Shown here: positions 6,971 through 11,739 of the stretch, in pieces
Numbering within the stretch: the first letter of the stretch is position 1
Layout of the letters: every line of letters starts with the position of its first letter
Assembly: GCA_026991005.1 (NCBI GenBank)
Contig: JALXCH010000557.1
Location: 1 to 11,739, forward strand
Direction: 5' to 3'
Source: Calditrichia bacterium
Lineage (GTDB): Bacteria; Calditrichota; Calditrichia; RBG-13-44-9
Length of the DNA stretch: 11,739 nucleotides
Made by a program: the position numbers and the translations under genes
Notes under the pieces: model-generated
Database searches by the model: none
Seen by the model: only the letters and a program-made list of their open reading frames with translations
What the model was told of the DNA's origin: nothing

Positions 6971-7117
6971 TCAGGATGCAGGAAGTACCGCGCTAAAGGG
7001 ATTGGGGGATTGTAAACATCCGAATAGAAAGCGCTGGAGATAAATCAGGTTGGGGTGAAAGGTTCTCTTTATGGCAATTGGTTAAACCGTTGTTTCATAT
7101 TTTAAGATGATGGGAAA

Positions 7118-10100
7118 ATGAAGAGATTCGGGTACAAGGGGCACATCGCCCCTTCTTTTTTAACCAGACTACATATCCGGAGCAAAGTCTGGTGGGGAAT
7201 AATCCTGATATTCTTGCTAGGGATACAGGCCACGGTGTTTGGTGAAGATGCGCCGGAAATTCTCATTCGCTTTACTGCCCGGGCAGAAGCCCGAATAGAA
7301 AGCAGCAAACGCCTCCACACCCAAATGCAGGAACTCAACCGTTTGCTGGATGCTCTGCATCCCCAAAAGGTAGCAACGCTTTTTGCCCCTCGTATTCTTC
7401 CCCCAGATGCCGAGGAATTTCGCCGGGTTTTTAAAATCGTACCAGGCGACCGGGTGGATATTTCCCGGATACTCCCTCAAATTTCTCGCCATCCGGAAGT
7501 GGTGTGGGCGGAACCCAATCATGTGTACCACCTCCACCAGATGTCGGTAAACGATTCCCTTTACCCCCGACAATGGGCGCTTCCTTTAACCCGGGTACCG
7601 GAAGCCTGGCAGATTCAGCAGGGAAACCCGAATATCGTGGTGGGAGTAATCGATACCGGGGTGGATTATAACCACGAAGATCTGCAGGGGCAATATTGGG
7701 TAAATGCACCGGAGGATTTGAACCACAACGGAAAGCTGGATGAGGAGGACATTAACGGGATTGACGATGACGGGAATGGCTACGTGGATGATGTGATTGG
7801 CTGGGACTTTACCGACGCCCCCAACTTCCCGGATAACGGGGATTATTTGAAGCCGGATAACGACCCCATGGATGAATATCCCGGTGGGCATGGTACCGCC
7901 GTGGCAGGAATTATTGCGGCACGCACCAACAATGGTAAGGGAATTGCCGGTGTAGCCCCAGGCTCCCGGGTGATGATTCTGCGGGCAGGCACCGCGGCGG
8001 GTTTCCTGGAAGAAGATGACATTGCCGAAGCCATCCTTTATGCGGTTCAAAACGGATGTAAAATTGTGAACATGAGTTTCGGCGATGTGGTGTATTCCCA
8101 TTTAATTAAAGATGCGGTGGATTACGGAACTCGCCGGGGGGTGCTATTTGTGGCTTCGGCGGGAAATGCCGGAAATTTTCAGCTTCAGTTCCCCGCTGCC
8201 TACGATAATACCATCTCCGTGGGAGCAGTGGACAGCTTGAGTAATCTGGCGGGATTTTCCAGCTATGGCGCTAAAGTGGATTTGGTGGCGCCCGGGGTGA
8301 ACCTCTACGCCACCCGGGTGGATGATGCATACAGCAAAGTGAATGGAACGTCCTTTTCGGCACCGATGGTCAGCGGCGCGCTGGCTCTCATCTGGGCACA
8401 GGAACCTGAAGCGCCCTCAGCGGTTATTCGCTCCCGCCTGCTGGCAGGATGCCGCGATGTGAGCTATTATGGCTGGGATCCTTACTACGGACACGGGGTA
8501 CTGGATGTGTACGCGTCTCTCATCAATACCCAGAATACCATCGCAGAAATTCATTATCCTGCAACTCTGAAGGGGATTCGGGAGGATACGGTTTCCATTC
8601 TGGGAACGGCTGTATCTTCCAGCCTGAAGAGCTACCAACTGGCTTACGCTGCCGGGGAGTTACCGGTAGCATTTCATCCCATAACAGAGGTTGCCGCACA
8701 GGTGCTGGATGGAAAATTGGGGGAGTGGGTTATCTCCGATTTACCGGATAGCATCTACGTCCTTCAACTAAAAATCAACAACTGGGATGGGAGTGAGGTG
8801 GTTCACAATACCGTGGTGGATATCGACCGTACCGCCCCCAGGGTCACGGAGCGCGAAATACTGCCCATGGTGGTGGGCAACCTGCGAGGGTATTTAATCA
8901 GAATCCAGAGTGACGACCGCACCATGGCTTACCTGATGTACCGGCTGGTGGGAGACGGGCAATTTGCTACGCTCACCAGTTCGGCTTATTTCGACCGCCA
9001 GCACACCTTTTTAATCACCCCGGATCGGGTGATGGGGCAAATTGAGTTTTACATGGAATTGAAAAACGCTTCGGGATTAACGGGGCGAGACGACAATAAT
9101 GGGCAGTATTATCGCCTCGATCTGGAGCAGGAACTGGCTTTGCAGGAATCGTTTACTCTGCTGCACGAACAGCCGGGTTTTGGTTACTTCCTGGAGCGCA
9201 GTGCGGATTTCGATTCCAATGGGGTAAAGGATCTGGTGGCGTATGCTGCCTGGCCCGATGCTCCCCAGGCCCGGTTGAACACCGTTCGTTACGAGAATGG
9301 ACAAATCGTTCACCATACCGCGGACATTCCTGCCTTCCCCCGGGATCTGACCGATGTCACCGGTGACGGCATCCCGGAGCTTTTTGCCGGTTACGGAGCA
9401 GAATCGTACCTTTTTCCGGGAACGTCTCTTCCGGAATTTACCGCTTCAGCCGTCACCTCACCACAACAGGATTTCTGGGTGGGACGCGTTTTCTGGATGG
9501 AAGGTTACCAGAAACCCCATGTGCTGGCATTGCATCAGGGCGTCTGGCAAATTTTTTTGATTATCAATCCCTTTACCTTCCAGGTAGCTCCATTCCAGAC
9601 GCTGGATAATCCCACTGAGGGTGAAAACAGTTACGGAGTACCCCATGCCTTAATTGGTGACCCCGATGGAGATGGACGGACGGAAATTATTCTGGGGGAT
9701 TACGATGGGGATGTGATTGTTTACCGGGATGATGGCAATGATCATTTTTCGCCGGTTGCCTGGCGGCGGATGCCCGGCGAGGATGCCACCCACCAGCTCG
9801 CCATGGGCGATTTCGACGGCGATGGGTTGCAGGAAATTGCCATAGCTACTCGCCACCGTGCCAGCTACGTGGGCGAATCCTCCGTGCTGGATCAGTTCTG
9901 GTATCTGGATATCCTGAAAATTGTCTCGCCGGATTCGCTGGCGGTGATTCATCAGGATTATTTTCACGGGTTGCACGACGAGAAGGGAATTTTTAACGGG
10001 CTTACCGCAGCGGATTACGATGGAGATGGGCAGGATGAACTTTTCTTTACTCCTTACCCTTACGCCTATTATTTGCAATTTCGGCAGGGGGAATGGGTAG

Positions 10101-11365
10101 TGGATTGGTCTCATCGCGGAGTAAACAGCGTGGCGGTGCCGCCTTTGAACCCGGGGCAATTTTTGTTGGTGGGCGATTCCACCCTGATGGTGTGGCAGCG
10201 AGAGGAGGTGGGTACCCGCCCCCCGGCGCCGCGCAATGTGCGCATCCTGGCTGCGGACACCGCCCGGGTGGTGCTGAACTGGCAGCCTGTCTCCGGTGCC
10301 CAAAAATATCTGGTGCAACGCCAGGCTGTGAACAGTGGTTTCACACTTCAATTTACTGCTCTGCAACCGCCCTGGACGGATTCCAGCGTCACTGCCGGAG
10401 CGGGTTATCGCTACACGGTGCAGAGTGTGGATGCTTCCTTCCCGGATTCCGTGAGCGTTCCTTCCTCCGCCGTTACGGTGTACTGTGTACCTCCCCCGGC
10501 ATTGGTTTCGGCACAGGTGCATTTACCCGACCAGGTGGTGCTGGAATTTTCGGAACCGCTGGGAGAGCGCTCGTTCCGGGTGAACAACTTCTGGCTTCGA
10601 CCGGAAAATCAGGCACCTACCAGCGTGGTACGGGGGAGGAATGCTGCTCAGCTTCTGCTCTCTTTTGCTTCTGCTCTGCCGGAAGGGCAGCATCAACTTG
10701 CGGTGTTCCATCTGGAAAGTCGCCAGGGAGTGCCACTTTTCCAGGATACGTTGTGGATTGATCTCGCTGTTCATTTTACGGAAAATCCCCCTTATTTAAC
10801 CCGAGCAGAAATCCTCTCCCGGAAAGAGCTGTTGGTGGAGTTCGATCGTCCCATGGAAAAGAGTTCTGTGGAAAATCCCGAAAATTACACCCTGGAGCCG
10901 GATGATCGGGTGGTGGCGGTGCACCAGGATTCCAGCGATGCCCGGCGGGTGTGGCTTTCGCTAACCGGAAGAAATCGTCTGGGAGCGCTGGGAGTGGATT
11001 ACTACCTGACGGTGCGCAATGTGCGGGATGTGCAGGGTGTACCCATACAGGAAGGTGTGGGAAATCGTTTGCTGTTACGGCAGATTGTAACCGATGTGAG
11101 CAAACTGTTTGTGTTTCCCAATCCCCTGCGGCCGGAAATGGGGCAAAATGAAATTACGTTTGGAAATGTACCCCGGGGATGCGAAATTTTCGTCTATTCT
11201 GCTTCCGGAAAGCTGGTTCGCCGTTTGAAGGAGGAAGATGAGAACGGAGGTGTGTTCTGGGATTTGCGCAACGAGCTGGGGCAACCGGTGAGCAGCGGTG
11301 TGTACATTTTTGTGGCTCATTTTCAGGAACAATCGAAAATAGGGAAGTTCGTCATTTTGAAATAG
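7118..11365 (+). CDS. Secreted subtilisin-like (S8) protease with FG-GAP, FN3, Ig-like and T9SS sorting domains
   Basis: 1415 residues. A signal peptide with a long basic n-region (core about 25-41, cleavage perhaps after VFG43) is followed by an inhibitor-I9-like propeptide (about 45-137) and an S8 catalytic domain (about 150-470): D179 (VIDTGVD), H258 (GGHGTAVAG), oxyanion N350 (SAGNAGN) and S412 (NGTSFSAP), all intact. A calcium-loop-like insert (DLNHNGKLDEED, then GIDDDGNGYVDD) lies between Asp and His. Next come FG-GAP/VCBS-type loops near 697, 746, 848, 898 and 966, an FN3 domain (1035-1121), two Big_5/SbsA-like Ig domains (about 1127-1205 and 1224-1310), and a T9SS type A-like sorting domain (FPNP at 1333-1336, ending GKFVILK). 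It should cross the inner membrane by Sec and the outer membrane by T9SS, then be cell-attached or released. The substrate is unknown. The coaE gene follows after 12 bp. Confidence 0.95.
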   Translation: MKRFGYKGHIAPSFLTRLHIRSKVWWGIILIFLLGIQATVFGEDAPEILIRFTARAEARIESSKRLHTQMQELNRLLDALHPQKVATLFAPRILPPDAEEFRRVFKIVPGDRVDISRILPQISRHPEVVWAEPNHVYHLHQMSVNDSLYPRQWALPLTRVPEAWQIQQGNPNIVVGVIDTGVDYNHEDLQGQYWVNAPEDLNHNGKLDEEDINGIDDDGNGYVDDVIGWDFTDAPNFPDNGDYLKPDNDPMDEYPGGHGTAVAGIIAARTNNGKGIAGVAPGSRVMILRAGTAAGFLEEDDIAEAILYAVQNGCKIVNMSFGDVVYSHLIKDAVDYGTRRGVLFVASAGNAGNFQLQFPAAYDNTISVGAVDSLSNLAGFSSYGAKVDLVAPGVNLYATRVDDAYSKVNGTSFSAPMVSGALALIWAQEPEAPSAVIRSRLLAGCRDVSYYGWDPYYGHGVLDVYASLINTQNTIAEIHYPATLKGIREDTVSILGTAVSSSLKSYQLAYAAGELPVAFHPITEVAAQVLDGKLGEWVISDLPDSIYVLQLKINNWDGSEVVHNTVVDIDRTAPRVTEREILPMVVGNLRGYLIRIQSDDRTMAYLMYRLVGDGQFATLTSSAYFDRQHTFLITPDRVMGQIEFYMELKNASGLTGRDDNNGQYYRLDLEQELALQESFTLLHEQPGFGYFLERSADFDSNGVKDLVAYAAWPDAPQARLNTVRYENGQIVHHTADIPAFPRDLTDVTGDGIPELFAGYGAESYLFPGTSLPEFTASAVTSPQQDFWVGRVFWMEGYQKPHVLALHQGVWQIFLIINPFTFQVAPFQTLDNPTEGENSYGVPHALIGDPDGDGRTEIILGDYDGDVIVYRDDGNDHFSPVAWRRMPGEDATHQLAMGDFDGDGLQEIAIATRHRASYVGESSVLDQFWYLDILKIVSPDSLAVIHQDYFHGLHDEKGIFNGLTAADYDGDGQDELFFTPYPYAYYLQFRQGEWVVDWSHRGVNSVAVPPLNPGQFLLVGDSTLMVWQREEVGTRPPAPRNVRILAADTARVVLNWQPVSGAQKYLVQRQAVNSGFTLQFTALQPPWTDSSVTAGAGYRYTVQSVDASFPDSVSVPSSAVTVYCVPPPALVSAQVHLPDQVVLEFSEPLGERSFRVNNFWLRPENQAPTSVVRGRNAAQLLLSFASALPEGQHQLAVFHLESRQGVPLFQDTLWIDLAVHFTENPPYLTRAEILSRKELLVEFDRPMEKSSVENPENYTLEPDDRVVAVHQDSSDARRVWLSLTGRNRLGALGVDYYLTVRNVRDVQGVPIQEGVGNRLLLRQIVTDVSKLFVFPNPLRPEMGQNEITFGNVPRGCEIFVYSASGKLVRRLKEEDENGGVFWDLRNELGQPVSSGVYIFVAHFQEQSKIGKFVILK

Positions 11366-11370
11366 GAGAG
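11364..11370 (+). promoter_or_regulatory. Ribosome binding site of coaE overlapping the protease stop codon
   Basis: AGGAGAG begins inside the TAG stop of the protease gene and lies seven bases before the coaE ATG. This arrangement suggests co-transcription and termination-reinitiation between two functionally unrelated genes. Confidence 0.7.
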
Positions 11371-11377
11371 AACCAGG

Positions 11378-11739
11378 ATGGAATATAAAAACTCCATTGT
11401 AATTGCTGTTACCGGTGGTATGGGGTGCGGACAAACCACGGTGTGTAACTTTCTGGCTCGCTGGGGAGCGAAGATCATTAACGCCGATCAGGTGGCGAAA
11501 CAGGAGATTGAACGCAACGAGGAGATTAAGAAGGAGTTAAAGAAAGCGTTCGGTAGCCGAATTTTTTACCGAAACGGGCGTTTGAATCGCAAATTGCTGG
11601 CGCGCATTGCCTTCTCCGATGCCGCCAAAACCCAGCGCTTAAACCGCATTGTGCATCCCCAAATGGTGGCCCGGGTAGTGGAATTAATTGAGCAGGCACG
11701 CGAGAGCGGAAAATACCCCATCATTGCCGTGGATGCTGC
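11378..11739 (+). CDS. coaE: Dephospho-CoA kinase, N-terminal part, with altered Walker A (3' end cut by window)
   Basis: The first 120 residues are present. CoaE phosphorylates the ribose 3'-hydroxyl of dephospho-CoA with ATP, the last step of CoA synthesis, in the cytosol. Family marks: VTGGMGCGQTTV at the P-loop (11-22), the Asp of INADQVA (D37), and RKLLARIAFSD followed by RLNRIVHPQM, which match the conserved CoaE core; the visible part ends IIAVDA, where the family usually has a DxPLLFE-like segment. The P-loop normally reads GxGKS/T; here the invariant Lys is Gln (Q19, codon CAA). Either the protein uses another base for phosphate binding, or it is impaired, or a base call is wrong. 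The start is supported by a good Shine-Dalgarno. It is probably co-transcribed with the protease. Confidence 0.92.
   Translation, partial: MEYKNSIVIAVTGGMGCGQTTVCNFLARWGAKIINADQVAKQEIERNEEIKKELKKAFGSRIFYRNGRLNRKLLARIAFSDAAKTQRLNRIVHPQMVARVVELIEQARESGKYPIIAVDA

Noticed and set aside
6963..7043. 26-codon frame overlapping the TPR gene stop by ATGACTAA
   Set aside because: There is no Shine-Dalgarno, no recognisable family and no protein-like pattern; probably chance.
6971..7117. Search for a terminator or promoter between the TPR and protease genes
   Set aside because: No stem followed by a T-run and no well-spaced -35/-10 pair were found, so nothing is reported there.
7020..7303. Thirteen-base direct repeat CCGAATAGAAAGC at 7020-7032 and 7291-7303
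   Set aside because: One copy is intergenic and the other inside the protease coding sequence. There are no other copies or mobile element signs, so it is probably coincidence.
9650..10522. 290-codon open frame on the minus strand inside the protease gene
   Set aside because: The protease frame on the plus strand has clear domains here. The opposite frame is His/Arg/Gly-rich with no recognisable domain, as expected from a shadow of a conserved gene.

Overview
The window looks like chromosome of a Gram-negative bacterium from the FCB superphylum (Bacteroidota, Ignavibacteriota, Calditrichota, KSB1 and relatives). Three things point there: a secreted subtilisin-like protease ending in a Por/type IX secretion (T9SS) sorting domain, a receiver-less sigma-54 activator that overlaps an LptE-type lipoprotein gene (a neighbourhood I associate with Bacteroidota and relatives), and heavy use of sigma-54 regulation. 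Coding DNA has moderate GC and intergenic DNA is clearly AT-richer. The exact phylum is inference.

Layout. Minus strand, 1-3476: a membrane sensor histidine kinase (1674-3476) followed, after an unusually long 341-bp gap, by an NtrC-type response regulator (1332 down to base 1, cut by the window edge). Together they form an NtrB/NtrC- or AtoS/AtoC-like two-component system. The gap holds a striking palindrome and a possible separate promoter for the regulator. A 531-bp AT-rich divergent intergenic region (3477-4007) separates this pair from a plus-strand cluster.

Plus strand, 4008-11739: a sigma-54 activator without a receiver domain (4008-5150), overlapping by 14 bp an LptE-family outer-membrane lipoprotein gene (5137-5634). 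A TPR protein with a long glutamate-rich linker (5681-6970) follows. After 147 bp comes a 1415-residue secreted S8 protease with FG-GAP repeats, an FN3 domain, Ig-like domains and a T9SS tail (7118-11365). Last is the 5' part of a dephospho-CoA kinase gene (coaE, from 11378), whose Walker A motif has Gln where Lys is expected.

How they fit together: the minus-strand pair senses a signal in the cell envelope and activates sigma-54 promoters not visible here. The plus-strand cluster mixes envelope biogenesis (LptE), a probable scaffold or assembly protein (TPR), an exported protease and CoA synthesis. Tight spacing suggests at least two transcription units, 4008-6970 and 7118 onward. I found no mobile element, CRISPR array, tRNA or rRNA. 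The window is mostly ordinary. The points most worth checking are the CoaE P-loop substitution, the palindrome between the two-component genes, and the repeated acidic/hydrophobic motifs in the TPR protein.
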